DNA from: Tolypocladium sp. Sup5 PDA-1
Lineage: Eukaryota; Ascomycota; Sordariomycetes; Hypocreales; Ophiocordycipitaceae
NCBI GenBank assembly: GCA_000750105.3
Contig: JPHH03000015.1
Location: forward strand, 62,001-126,000
Reading direction: 5' to 3'
DNA: 64,000 nucleotides
Shown: positions 10,905 to 21,930 of the stretch, piece after piece
How positions within the stretch are numbered: the first letter of the stretch is position 1
How the letters are laid out: each line of letters starts with the position of its first letter
The notes under the pieces: model-generated
The model's database searches: none
Seen by the model: the letters and a program-made list of their open reading frames with translations, nothing else
What the model was told of the DNA's origin: nothing
Made by a program: the position numbers and the translations under genes

Positions 10905-13163
10905 ATGAAAGTCTTGTGCGTGGCTGAAAAGCCATCTATTTCCAAGGCCGTTGCTGGCCATCTGTCTGGTGGCAGGATTTCGACGGTGAGTGAAGAGCTC
11001 GCCTCATCCAATGCTTTTAATCAGGAAAACTGACATGTGCTCATGCAGCAAAACACACGCAACCAATACATCAAAAACTACACGTTCACATTTGATTTTC
11101 AGCAATCATGGGGGCCGTGCGATGTGACCATGACCTGCGTCTCTGGTCATCTCACAAACGTCGAGTTCCCCGAAGAGTACAGGAACTGGAGCCGTCCCCC
11201 GCCGGAAGCCCTGTTCAGTGCTCCTGTGATAACTAGCATTCATGATGTACGCATTCTGACATTAATTCATTGCATAACTGAGCTGACACAAGCGTAGGAT
11301 AAAAAGACAATCGCCAAGAACATTGAAAACGAGGCCAGGCAAGCTCAGCTGCTGGTGATATGGACCGATTGCGACCGCGAAGGGGAGCATATCGGCCAGG
11401 AGATTGTCAATGCTGCTCGCAAAGGCAATACCCATATACCAGTCAAGCGTGCCAGGTTCAGCAACGTGGAGCGAGCGTACGTAACAACGTCTTCCCCTCT
11501 GTCATATTGATCTTGCAAACTGACTCGATCTAGACATGTGCTCTCAGCAGCCAGAAGACTTGCCAACCTGGATGAAAAGCTTGTCAACGCTGTATCGACA
11601 AGAATAGAACTGGATTTGCGCATCGGCTATGCATTCAGTCGATTCTTGGCCAACAACCTCAGGCCACTTGGAGGACCAATGGCAGAGCTGACGCTGAGTT
11701 ACGGTAGGCGATCTCGTCACCACGAAGCTGAAACGTTGCTGATCGAACAGGCTCGTGCCAGTTCCCAACGCTGGGATTCGTCGTGGACCGATACTTTCGT
11801 GTCAAAAACTTTGTCCCTGAGCCATTCTGGGGTATCAGATTAACGCACAAAAAAGAAGGGAAGACAGTCAACTTTAGCTGGGCGAGGAGCAGGCTTTTTG
11901 ACCGAATGACCACTGTCATTCTCTATGAGCGGTGCCTCGCTGCCAAGAAGGCCACAGTTACCAAGGTCCAGGAGAAGCCGACTCGGAACTTCAAGCCGCT
12001 GCCGCTCACGACCGTTGAGCTTCAGAAAGCTGCCACGCGCCTGCTCCGGATGAGCGGTCAGCAAGCCATGACCATCGCCGAGGGGCTTTACAACAAGGGA
12101 TTCATAAGCTACCCTCGAACAGAGACGGATAGATTCGACAAGGGCATGAACCTCAGAGCTCTTGTGCAGAAACAGACACCAGACCAACGGTGGGGTCAGT
12201 TTGCCCAAGGCTTGGTTGATGGAGCCTTCCATCAGCCCAGGGAAGGCAGGCATGATGACAAGGCGCATCCGCCAATTCATCCTATTACCTACGCAGCACC
12301 CACCGTATTGAACTTTGACGAGGGGCGTCTATACGAGTACGTTGTTCGACGATTCCTGGCGTGCTGCTCGGACGACGCCAAGGGTATGGCCACAGACATC
12401 GACCTGCAGTACGGAGACGAGAAGTTCAGTGCTCGCGGAGTCATCGTGCTGGAAAGAAACTATCTCGAGGTCTTCATATACGATAAATGGGAGAACACAG
12501 CTGAGCTGCCCAACTTCGCGAGGGGAGAGCAGTTTGAGCCGACAGAGGCCATGATGACAGAGGGCAAGACGTCACCGCCAGGCTACCTCACGGAAGCCGA
12601 CTTGATTTCCCTGATGGACGCCAATGGGATCGGGACAGATGCCACCATGGCCGAGCACATCCAGAAGATTCAGGACAGAGAATACGTCGCAACTATCGAC
12701 AGAGGTGGTGTTGGTCTTGGAGGCGGCGGTGGTGATGAACCCGATGAAGGCCCTCCCACCAGAGGTGGCCGTGGACGTGGCGGCGGGAGAGGAGGCCGAG
12801 GTCGTAGAGATGCAGCTGCCGGCGGAAGACGAGGAGGAGGCCAGAAGGTCTTTATACCCACTCAGCTGGGCGTGGCACTAATCCTGGGCTTCGACCGGAT
12901 GAACTTTGAGACCAGTCTGGGCAAGCCGTTCCTGCGCAAAGAAATGGAGCTGAAGATGAAGGCCATCTGCGAAGGCAACACGACGCGGGAGGTTGTTCTT
13001 CGCGAGAGCATCGCCCAGTACAAGCAGGTCTTTCTGCAGTCGCAGGACCAGCTAGGCGAGCTGCGAAAGGTAAGTCCACGCGAGAGGATTTCATGTTGCG
13101 GCTACAGTTCTAATTTGTTTCTAGGCATGTCGAGAATTTGTCTTTGGTCAGTCCGTGAGCTGA
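10905..13163 (+). CDS. top3: DNA topoisomerase III (type IA)
   Basis: Six exons: 10905..10985, 11049..11246, 11298..11476, 11534..11703, 11751..13069 and 13125..13163; 661 residues, close to the yeast enzyme. The Toprim domain starts MKVLCVAEKPSISKAVA, and its DxD-x-E is WTDCDREGEHIG (D117, D119, E121). The active-site tyrosine is Y330 in GFISYPRTETDRF. The TEADLISLMDANGIGTDATMAEHI segment is the conserved domain I core. It passes single DNA strands and, with Sgs1 and Rmi1, dissolves recombination intermediates. Unusually, residues about 527-573 form a Gly/Arg-rich insert (RGGRGRGGGRGGRGRR) between REYVATIDR and QKVFIPTQLG. The stop at 13163 follows a short last exon; a further exon via GTGAGC at 13156 is possible but gives an unconvincing tail. 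Confidence 0.95.
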
Positions 13164-14756
13164 TACGTGGGAGAGCGCCATAATATTGCTCATGCATCAA
13201 ATTGCAACCTCACCAGTATGATCTTTACGATGGCATAATGGGCGGTCCGAACAGGTCAAGGAGATGCCCGGGGCCACACAAGGACGGAAAGTTTCTCACA
13301 CACGGTTCAAACACAGACGTCAATCACCATTCTAGCGAAGCGGCATTATTGCAACATACTAGCAGCGGAGGGCCCGAAGCTCGGATATGACCAAACAAGG
13401 CCGGGGAGTCGTCCGCGCCGAAGAGCCGTCATTGCCTATGAGAGGTACGCGTACAATTTGGCTCAGCGCGATAGCCGCGAGGCGAAGCAGAAGAGGGGCT
13501 CGCGTGCAGCAACCCTCATTCACGAACACTCGCATCGTGGTCCGGAGCAGTTCCAGCGAACCCACGATGCAGCATGCAACAACGTGGGGTTGCGCCAATG
13601 GGTGAAGGGCCGCTGCCTGCCCCCGCGCCACCGGGGTTACTGAAAGAGGGGAACCTTCCAGAGTCTCCATGCATGATGTTGATTTTGTGACGAAGGCAGC
13701 AAAGGGTGTGGTGGTGTCTGGCATGCCTGGCATTTCTGGGAAGAGGTTGGCTGCCGGTTTGAGCGAATTGCCGTTGCCGTAACTGCACAGACGTTCCTTG
13801 CCCTCCATTGGCTGGCGATTAGACGGGTACGAATAGTCCGCAGAGACATGAATAATGGAAAACTCGAAAGGCAGAGCATTGTCCCGTACCGTGCCCAAGT
13901 AGGTCCTGTCAAAGACCAGATTCGTGTATCATGGTCGACTGGCACGACTTGCACTACTCCGAGTCCTTCCCGGATGAGGAGAGCCCCGAGCATCATACAC
14001 GCCCCGTCCGCATCAAACTATATTTGATTCAAACAGAAGAATAATTTTTCAATCATATTGATAATGTAGAAAGAAGCCTTGAAATGCCTGCGGAGGCACG
14101 GCACTGTCGAAAGCGGCACAACTGGCTGGCAATGCCAATTCGGGTTGCTCCGGGACACCGAGACCCAATCAGGGCGCGGCACAAGGTGAACGTGATGGGT
14201 GCGACAAGACCGTTTGGGTGACGGCGAAACTGGCGGCTGCGCGTGGCTTTAAAACACTCCAGCAACATGCATCATACGCCTACGCCCACCCGTCTATCCC
14301 GCCATCAGCAACGTGTTGAAAGAGGGCAGGACTTGGGCAGGGCTTGGCTCCGGCACAGTTGCGTTGCACTGCCTTGAGCGTATTTCGTTGGCATTTCATA
14401 ACTGTCATGGGTTTCGGTCGGCGATTGGATGGGCACACGGTGACATATTGGCCGAGTGGCCATACGGACTATACATGCCGAATTAAATCCTGGCATGCCC
14501 CGTCGACACGGGCAATTGCACGAATACTCCATTTTGATAAGCACCATCGAATTGTCAGTTTGTGGGCTGAGAAACCCCGGGCTTGCCGCTCGGCTCACAC
14601 GTCATCATCGTCAAGAGGAACAATAGTCCGTAGCGAGGGTTGGATGACAGCTCGTGGGGCATCGAGAGGGGCATGGGGCATCCATGGAGCATCTGACGGC
14701 TGGAGATGGTGGAGCGGAAGAAGCAACAGCAGCCGGACCACCTTGGGCAGAAACAT

Positions 14757-14774
14757 GTAGTCCGTACGGACTAC
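14757..14774. repeat. 18-bp perfect palindrome
   Basis: GTAGTCCGTACGGACTAC equals its own reverse complement. It belongs to the same CCGTAC/GTACGG sequence group that recurs in other intergenic gaps of this window. Function is unknown. Confidence 0.8.
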
Positions 14775-15397
14775 GGTAGACTTGTTTGGACCTGCATGCG
14801 CATTATCCAGTTCGCTCTTGTCCGTACCTAACGAATACTACAACGCTGGCCGAGGGCGAGCCGAGGAGGAGCTGTGTCTTGGAATCTTAATGACACCCCT
14901 TCGGCTGAGACCAACAACTCTGCCGCCAGAACCGGAAGTTATTGACGAATTATTGCAGTGTCTCGTATTTACTGTCAGCGCTGCTCCAAGGCGAGCTGAC
15001 GCTGAGGCAGAAATCAGCAGCGCAGCGGACACATATCAGCACGGGAGCGAATGCCCTAGAAGGCGGCTTGCGAGACTCTCATGCAGACAGTCATCACCAA
15101 GATACGATATACTTCGTATGGTCCAGATCCACTCGCGACTTATGACGTCTTTTACGCACGTTCGGGCGGGCCTCTCTACAGTAACACGCCGCGGTCGGAA
15201 ACGGACGCCGACGAGACTCCGGCACGTGTCGCCTGCACTCACTCGCGCAAACATGGTGACGACGATGATGCGCACAAACTTGCAAACTGACAAACAACAG
15301 TGGGAAAATAGTCACGGACCAACGAAATAAGCCCGAGTTGCACGGCCCTCCCAAACTCACGCCCCAAGAGCCAAACCAAAGTCTATTACACATACCA

Positions 15398-15420
15398 GTA
15401 CGGAGTACGGAGTACGTACG
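15398..15420. repeat. GTACGGAGTAC-type repeat
   Basis: Two overlapping copies of GTACGGAGTAC followed by GTACG. It is the same motif as at 27354, 29224, 36243, 53383 and 55550. Confidence 0.75.
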
Positions 15421-16747
15421 CGGACATCACGAGGCGGCGCCGGCAATGGTTTGAAACGCTGTTTGCTCGCGCGCGCCGTCGAATAGCAGCGGCCATGTCG
15501 GGAGTGTGGGCGCCAGACCTGTCCTTACTTGGACCCGTGGCCGAAGCGCGCCTCCGTAAGTTGCTTGCCGACGGCGCTGGTGCGGAGCGCCATCGACGGG
15601 CTGGCTGCGCGGGAGCACGCGCTCTGCGAGGGCACGTTGTCGAGCCCGTGGCCGACATGCTCCGAACACCCCGCCTTGGTCTCTACTCGTACTATCGTCC
15701 ATTGCGCATCGAGTCGGGCGGAGGAGGGCTTGGTGGTTTCGGCTCCATCGTGTATGTCAGGCTGGGGTGTATCGCAAACCAGAGGGGGGTTGGTCTTTGC
15801 TGCAAAGGACACAACGTAGTGTCCATTCGCGGTGCGCATTCTCAGATAATACATAGGATGAAAGAGCGTCAATTCGGCAACGATGGCCACCCATCCGATG
15901 CATCCAAATCGCAGCCTTGGCTTATCGGGCAGAGTCACAAGATACTCGCGTGGCCCAATGGGGTGCGTCATTCCTTGCTCCAGTGTGTGCACCAGCGCTG
16001 CTGCGCACACACCCCTGCTGGCCGGGACACGAGTCACGCCCCCGGCACCAGCGTTCCTCCTGTCTTTGACACGCACCAAACGCCGCAAATTGGCAGATGG
16101 CCACCGGATTTCGCATTGCGCCTGCATCTGACGGCCAACCGGAGGGGGCGTGCACGTAGTATCCAAGTATCCAAGTCGCGCTGTGACAGGCCGTGCCCAG
16201 CGCCTTCCCTGCCTGCGCCCGTCAGCCCGCCCGCTGGGAATGTGCGCTGGGAAAGTGCGATGGTCAAGGATGGTGCAGGTACCTCGGTGCACTTGCTGCC
16301 GCTGGGAATGTACTTACACCCCGTCCTTCGCATCGCGGTCTATCCCTTCCTTTCCTCCTCCTGCAAAGCAAAATCAACAACGCAAACAAACCGCACGATT
16401 CGCATCGAGAATCACCTGTCACGGTCCAGAGGATCACGCCAGCTCTGCCAGCCTGCCCATTTATTGCCGTTTCTTGCCAGCAACAGCACAAGCCGTCCAA
16501 AACAACTGCCACGGCTTCAGCACTGCGTCAGGTACGTACCCGACCTCGCTCCCCTGGACGGTGACTCAACTCGTTTGCCCGACGACGAGACGAACCCTTC
16601 GTCTCTGCGCCACCGCCATCGCCCATCACTGCGACGACGCGCTGTGGCGCGTGCATTTACCTCTTCTATAAAAAAAGTTCCTTGCTGACCACTCGTCTTT
16701 CCGCCTTACAGACCCCGTTCTGAAGCAAACGCAACAACACCGATAAC

Positions 16748-17815
16748 ATGGCTTCCCTGGCAGCGGCTGCTCGTGATATCCCCAAGGCCGGCTCCTCGAA
16801 CCGAGACAACTTAGCTGTTGTAGCGGATCGGAGCGGCCCGGCGACTGTGGCACGTTCTCATACCCTCCCGACTCCCCCAAACTCCATCTCCCCAGCCTTG
16901 CCTGCTCATGGCCTCAAGGCGCAGCTCCAGAAGGCCAAGCTCGAGCCCATCGACTCGGACTTGGACCTCCAGGACAACGCCGACGGCCACGACAGGTCAC
17001 TATCTCCGACCGCCCATGAGGCGTCGGGCGCCATCACCTGCGCCCTGCTCGCGAAGTACCACCTGCCAGATATCCTGCTCAACCACGGCCCTCTGGCCAT
17101 CCGGCACATCATGGGATACCTGACGACGTCGGTCCCGGGCTTTTCCGGGATTCCACCGACCAAGGCACGGCGGTTGGTTGTGGGAGCTTTGGAGGGACGA
17201 GGAGGAGAGGGAGGAGGCTTGGAAGGAGATGTGGAGTTTGAGAAGGTAGGATGGGGACGGTGGGATGCCCGCCAACGTGGCTTCGCCGCGCGCGACCGTC
17301 AAGGCACTCCGCCATCCTCGTACGGCGCGGGCATCCCCATCTCCAAGACTGGCGCAATGGGGCAGGAGAGAGCTAGGGCTAACGTCTCCGGGTCTGTTGG
17401 AGAAGAGTCGATCCACTTCTCCCACGACGACCACGACATCCACATGATGGAGACGGAAGCCGACAAGATGTCCATGGACGGCTCTGCATCAGCTTCCTGC
17501 TCCGAGGCACCCGATGACGACGTCGTCATGAATGACGACCCCGAGGATGTGACCGATGACGAGGATTGGGCAGCCATGGGGGCAGCGGCTCTCCGAGCCG
17601 ATTCCTACCCCAACATGGCCGCCGCTCAGTCGGGCGGTACCCTCCGTCCTCCCAACTTTCCGCTCCCAGGTGGACTTCGATCCTTCTCTGTGAGCTCTGG
17701 CATGGCGCGTCCACCGCCGCCACCGGCAAATCTCGACCTCTGTGTTCTGGCAGGCACACCTGATGCCCAGGAGCGAGAGGCCGTCGAGGCTCTTCTACGA
17801 CTCGGTTCTGTATAA
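16748..17815 (+). CDS. stb3: Sin3-binding transcriptional regulator Stb3
   Basis: Single exon, 355 residues. After a low-complexity start comes LPTPPNSISPALPAHG (residues 40-55), then the conserved Stb3 domain at about 95-175: AITCALLAKYHLPDILLN, AIRHIMGYLTTSVPGFSG, KARRLVVGALEGR and VEFEKVGWGRWDAR. In yeast this domain binds the ribosomal RNA processing element (RRPE), and Stb3 recruits the Sin3/Rpd3 deacetylase to repress ribosome-biogenesis genes under TOR control. Residues 215-275 are acidic (many D/E/M), and a Pro-rich stretch (ARPPPPPANL) precedes a short C-terminal helix. It acts in the nucleus. A long pyrimidine-rich leader lies upstream. DNA and Sin3 binding here are inferred from the family. 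Confidence 0.9.
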   Translation: MASLAAAARDIPKAGSSNRDNLAVVADRSGPATVARSHTLPTPPNSISPALPAHGLKAQLQKAKLEPIDSDLDLQDNADGHDRSLSPTAHEASGAITCALLAKYHLPDILLNHGPLAIRHIMGYLTTSVPGFSGIPPTKARRLVVGALEGRGGEGGGLEGDVEFEKVGWGRWDARQRGFAARDRQGTPPSSYGAGIPISKTGAMGQERARANVSGSVGEESIHFSHDDHDIHMMETEADKMSMDGSASASCSEAPDDDVVMNDDPEDVTDDEDWAAMGAAALRADSYPNMAAAQSGGTLRPPNFPLPGGLRSFSVSSGMARPPPPPANLDLCVLAGTPDAQEREAVEALLRLGSV

Positions 17816-17855
17816 TACCAACTGCATGCATGGCGTTTCCGGCGGCGTGGGCTGT

Positions 17856-17880
17856 CTTTTCTTTTCTTTTCTTTTCTTTT
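17856..17880. repeat. (CTTTT)5 microsatellite
   Basis: Five perfect CTTTT units just past the Stb3 stop codon, flanked by TTTTC-like sequence. It is likely transcribed in the 3' UTR. Confidence 0.85.
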
Positions 17881-19795
17881 CTGGCTGGAGGGATCCGGTT
17901 TACGGGTGGCCCGTTGGCTGGGCCACGGAATTACGTGCCAAACACGACGATCGAGGCGGCGACCTCTGGATCACACCCACTTATGCTCATGATGACACGG
18001 TTCTTTATTTTCTTCGAGGGACCCATCTCCTGGCATCGCATATCAGCTTTGGGCAGCACAACACTGCGAGCAACGAGCTTTACTCCCTGGACAAGGGCTA
18101 CTGCTGGACACAAAGGACGCCCCACACGGTTGGAACATCCAATTCCGGGACATATCTTGGCAGAGGTGTGACGAGCTTTAGTGATTGCATCACTTCGCTA
18201 CCATAGCCACTACCGGCTGGATGCTTGGTGCGACGACGCTGCACCCAACCTGTTTCTTTTGTCTTCTGCTCGAACGGCATCCTCCCCTTGACGGGAACCT
18301 TGGGCCAAATTTTCTTCAACTCAACTTGTGCATCTTGCATTCTTGCACATACCACCCAGCTGATTGCTGGACTTCCAAGGAATTACTCACCACTTCAACA
18401 CCGCTGGTGGACCTGTTTCCGGACAGCCTTTTTTTGTTACCCTGGGAATGGAGCATCAACTAGGAGCCCAGGACTTTGGTGTTTGGCATCTCTTCTCCCT
18501 TGCTTTTAATTTCGGATTACCGAGGTACTATGTTGGAGGGAAAATCCACAACACACATTTTTATATAGAGATGGCGAGGGGATAATGGCGGAGCGATATC
18601 GGATAGCTGCTCTCGAGTACAGTAACCAGAGCCGAATGTATGGACGGAAGGCGTGGAAAAGAGGCTGGCGATGGTCACCTCACGGTGTCATGGCACCGAG
18701 ACTAGGAGGGCACAAAACGAGTATAAGCTTGGGAGAGACGGGGTTGAGTAGCTTAGGTAGCTTCCACAATCCTTGATCGAGGCTGGAAGACCTGATCTTG
18801 TCCTTTCCCGTTAGTTGTCTCACACGCGTGCTATATATGCCGTGTGTCGTGTATTGCAAATTGCCGCGGCGCCTTCAGTCCAGAATCTACCTGTTCCTTG
18901 TCGTGGCGTTCTGATGAAGCGTTTACCCGCGCATTCGAGCTGACGGCAGATGCAAAGAGTTCCATCATCGGATGGAGGAATATCGGTTCCTCCTCACTTG
19001 TGTGCCACAGTAACGAAGCCTGCTCTAGGTCATCCTCTGTCAATTTTTGTTTGTGGCCGACCATTCATGTGCCGGGCATTGGAGACCAGCACGACGGTTC
19101 TTCTCCACATTAGCCGTGTCTTGTCAACCCTGACGTGACGGCGGCCAGCCTATCTGTCTTTGCAGAGGGCGGCAGATGGGGCCAGATGCCGAGGTGACAT
19201 ACTGCAGCCGTGGAATTAATTGGGCTCTGCCGAGGCCAAGCGCGCTCGTCTTGCCGTAAGGTACGTTGAAGAGTCCGTACGTCTCCTTCAGCTCGCAGAG
19301 GTTGTCAACGTCACGGCGCACGCAAGACGATCTGCGCTCGCAGGCTTGGCTCTGCTTTGCCCAGGGCCAAGGCCATCAGCCCCAGATATTGGCATCTTGT
19401 GCAACTGCGATCGACGCCAAGTACTTCACATGTACGGAGTAGCATGGAGAAGCCGACGATTAGCGGTCGCATGTCTCGCGGGATATGGAGTACAGACTCG
19501 CTGATTGGAGTGTCAGCGTCTGGATGTAGTCAACGGCTCAACCGGAGCAAGTGTCCCTACGAGTACGGCAGAGGGCACAGTTGTCCAATGTGTGTTGAAT
19601 CCGAAACGGGTCTCGGATCAAAGAGAGTTTGCAAGCACGTCTCAAACGTCCGTACTTGATTGATCGCCACCTACACAATGCACTGCCCACCTAAGTGCCA
19701 ACACGTGACAATCGCACTACTTATCCATCATCTCGTGGTTGCAGACAATGGCCAAACCGCCTCGTTGGCTCCAGAAACAAGCTTAACTCGCCCTC

Positions 19796-19931
19796 GCCAG
19801 GCTTGGCGCTTGGCAGTGCACTGCACTGCCTGGGGCTTTCGTCATCCGCCGAAGGCTTGACGCTTGGCACGCGCCCATTCTCGCGGAAGTCTTGGCGTGG
19901 CTTGGCGAGCAGGCGCGTCCTTGTTCTTGGC
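19796..19931. promoter_or_regulatory. distal cluster of PacC-type GCCARG sites
   Basis: Seven matches to the PacC core GCCARG on either strand in 136 bp: GCCAGG at 19796, and CTTGGC (reverse complement of GCCAAG) at 19802, 19809, 19863, 19891, 19901 and 19926. The cluster lies about 2 kb upstream of the pacC start. The match to the recognition core is seen; binding is inferred. Confidence 0.55.
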
Positions 19932-21193
19932 GAAGTTAGCGCCTTGTCGGTTAAACGGTTTGCCTCTCCCCCTCTCCCTCCCCTGACCGACTCTCGGTAC
20001 ATCTGCGCCAAGCTGACAGTTTACTCGTAGGTTATCTCTGCGCGATGTGATTCGGAAGCAGATGGAGAGTTTGGCACCACGTGGGCAGGAGCAAGTGCCC
20101 GAGTTGACGTGGCTCCCCGCCGCAACGGTGGTGCGTGTGGCTGCCCAGGGTCAAATGAGGTAAAATGAAATGCATTTGAGCGCCAGAGACGAGCAGTTTC
20201 TTGAACACTCGGGCCCGGCCTGGACTGTGCTTGATGAATGGCCTTCGTCAGCGGACCTGCCGCTTTGGGGGCTGAGACCCGGGCCTTGGCATCGTTGTCG
20301 TGCAACGTATCGTGCTCGTTGGCGACCGGAGAGCCTGTTGTAGGTGTTGGTACGTGCGGAAGTCTGTGTACCCGTATACCGCCTTCACAAACCACGAACA
20401 CGCTACAACGGCGACCAGGCACGGGGTTTTGCTTCGCCAAACGTCCTTGTCCGGATGAGCCGGGTCGAGGCGGCTGTGCGAATGAAGCCCGTGGTCCGCG
20501 GATGCCATTGACAACTGCCACCCTTGACGACAGGTCCCAGATGAATCGTGCCCCGACGCGTGAAGAGAAAGCCACCGCCACAAAAGTTGGGTTTCCCCCA
20601 ATATCTGGGGGACAGACGGTAGCCTCGTGCGTCCTAATAGGCTAACCCCTATGTTTGCCAATGCCGACAGGATTGCAGCTCGTAGGCCAGGAGTCGCCTT
20701 TGCGGCCTCCCCAACCTTATCTGCTGTGCGGCACTAGCGATTTCTGGGCGCTTCAGCGGCTGGGGGCGGAGGGACAAGTCTCGGCGAGCGGAAAGCTTGA
20801 TTCGGACATGGGCTAATACTTCGTTCCTGTGGAGGGAGCGCAGACCACAACGCGTCAGATCCGGAAGCAGAAGAATGCGCGCAAGTGGTGCTTCCATAGC
20901 GTGGCGAGCAAGGGAGCACTGCAGAAGGTACGGGCTCTGTGCAACCCGCGTAGCGTAGGTGGGAGCGGTGGTTGGCTGTATCCGGGGTCGGGTGATGGAT
21001 GCTTGTTCTGGATCTATTGAACAGCTCCAGCCAGCCGACTATTCTCGGACTGGGGCATGGGCAACACAGGTGCGACTCGGCCGACTGTTTTGAGTGTTGG
21101 TTCGGGCAACTTCGTTTGGCAGGTCGGTAGTCCGTATAAGTGGCCATGATCCTCACGCCGCCTCATCTGGGTCGACCTTCTGTCGTCGCCTCC

Positions 21194-21629
21194 GCCAAGA
21201 CAGTCTGAGATGACTGATTACAAGTAATGACTCGCCAGGGTCCAGATCCAGAGATCATGTCAGTCGGGTCTTCAGGAGACACGGGCGGGCAGTGCAGCGC
21301 GACGTATGGAGTACTTCGTGCGTGCGCTCGAGAGAGTCGTTTAGAAGAAGTCGGGTGGTCGCTGGGGGCCGGTCCAAAACGCTTGACGCTTGACGCACTG
21401 GGTGGGCAACCTGTGTGATGCGGCAGGGGCCTGCGAGCGCCAATCGAAAAGTGGCGATGGGCCAAGTGCCCAGACTTTGCCAAGCCTTGGCGGCCTTGGC
21501 ATGACTGACTCCGCCGCAAACCTGGGCATCGCTCCGTTAGCGGATACTCCACGTTGTACGGGAGGGCTCGCCGTTGGACAAGTACCCCTCCATCATGGAT
21601 ACCCCAATGTCAGTGCCAAGACCGCCAAG
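21194..21629. promoter_or_regulatory. proximal cluster of PacC-type GCCARG sites in the pacC promoter
   Basis: Eight GCCARG matches: GCCAAG at 21194, 21461, 21479, 21615 and 21624, GCCAGG at 21234, and CTTGGC at 21486 and 21495. Four of them fall within 40 bp (21461-21500). They lie 300-740 bp upstream of the pacC ATG. Autoregulation of pacC through such sites is known in Aspergillus nidulans, so this arrangement fits feedback control. Confidence 0.6.
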
Positions 21630-21930
21630 AAATTCCGCTCGCCCTTTCTCGTCTGCCCAGACTTCTTGTGCGAGTGTTAAGGGAGCAGGTGCCCCCGGGA
21701 ACCTTCTTCGAAGAGGTGCTTCTTCCCCCAAACTCTCATCCTCGACCTTCCAAGCATCTCACAGACATCCGTGACCAACGGGGATATTGAAAGCTCTCGC
21801 CGTTTGTCCCTGCGCCCGCGCTCCCGCTTCCGTGCAAAGCGCTCCTCGGCAGGGTACGCACCCTTCCGCCCTAACAGTCAGCCTCCATCGCCTGTTTCAG
21901 AGGCCGCCTCGGCCCATCACATACTCCGCC

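Larger units (their letters stand above)
13164..16747. other. 3.6-kb gene-free region upstream of Stb3
   Basis: No ORF has recognisable family features. A 397-codon open frame at 15495..16688 is Arg/Ser/Cys/His-rich and lacks conserved motifs, so it is rejected. The stretch contains an 18-bp perfect palindrome (14757-14774) and GTACGGAGTACGGAGTAC repeats (15398-15420). From about 16160 it becomes pyrimidine-rich toward the Stb3 start, as expected of a fungal promoter and leader. Confidence 0.55.
17816..21930. other. 4.1-kb gene-free region, mostly PacC upstream DNA
   Basis: No credible coding frame. A (CTTTT)5 tract at 17856-17880 follows the Stb3 stop and is probably in its 3' UTR. Two clusters of PacC-type GCCARG hexamers lie at 19796-19931 and 21194-21629, with isolated copies at 20285 (minus) and 20686. 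A GTACGGAGTA copy is at 19432. Confidence 0.6.

Noticed and set aside
13202..13390. possible extra last exon of topoisomerase III
   Set aside because: Ending at 13163 already gives a normal 661-residue enzyme; the extra 62 codons are low in conserved features. Not fully excluded.
15495..16688. 397-codon plus-strand frame upstream of Stb3
   Set aside because: Composition is Arg/Ser/Cys/His-rich with no conserved motif. It overlaps competing frames on both strands and the pyrimidine-rich promoter.
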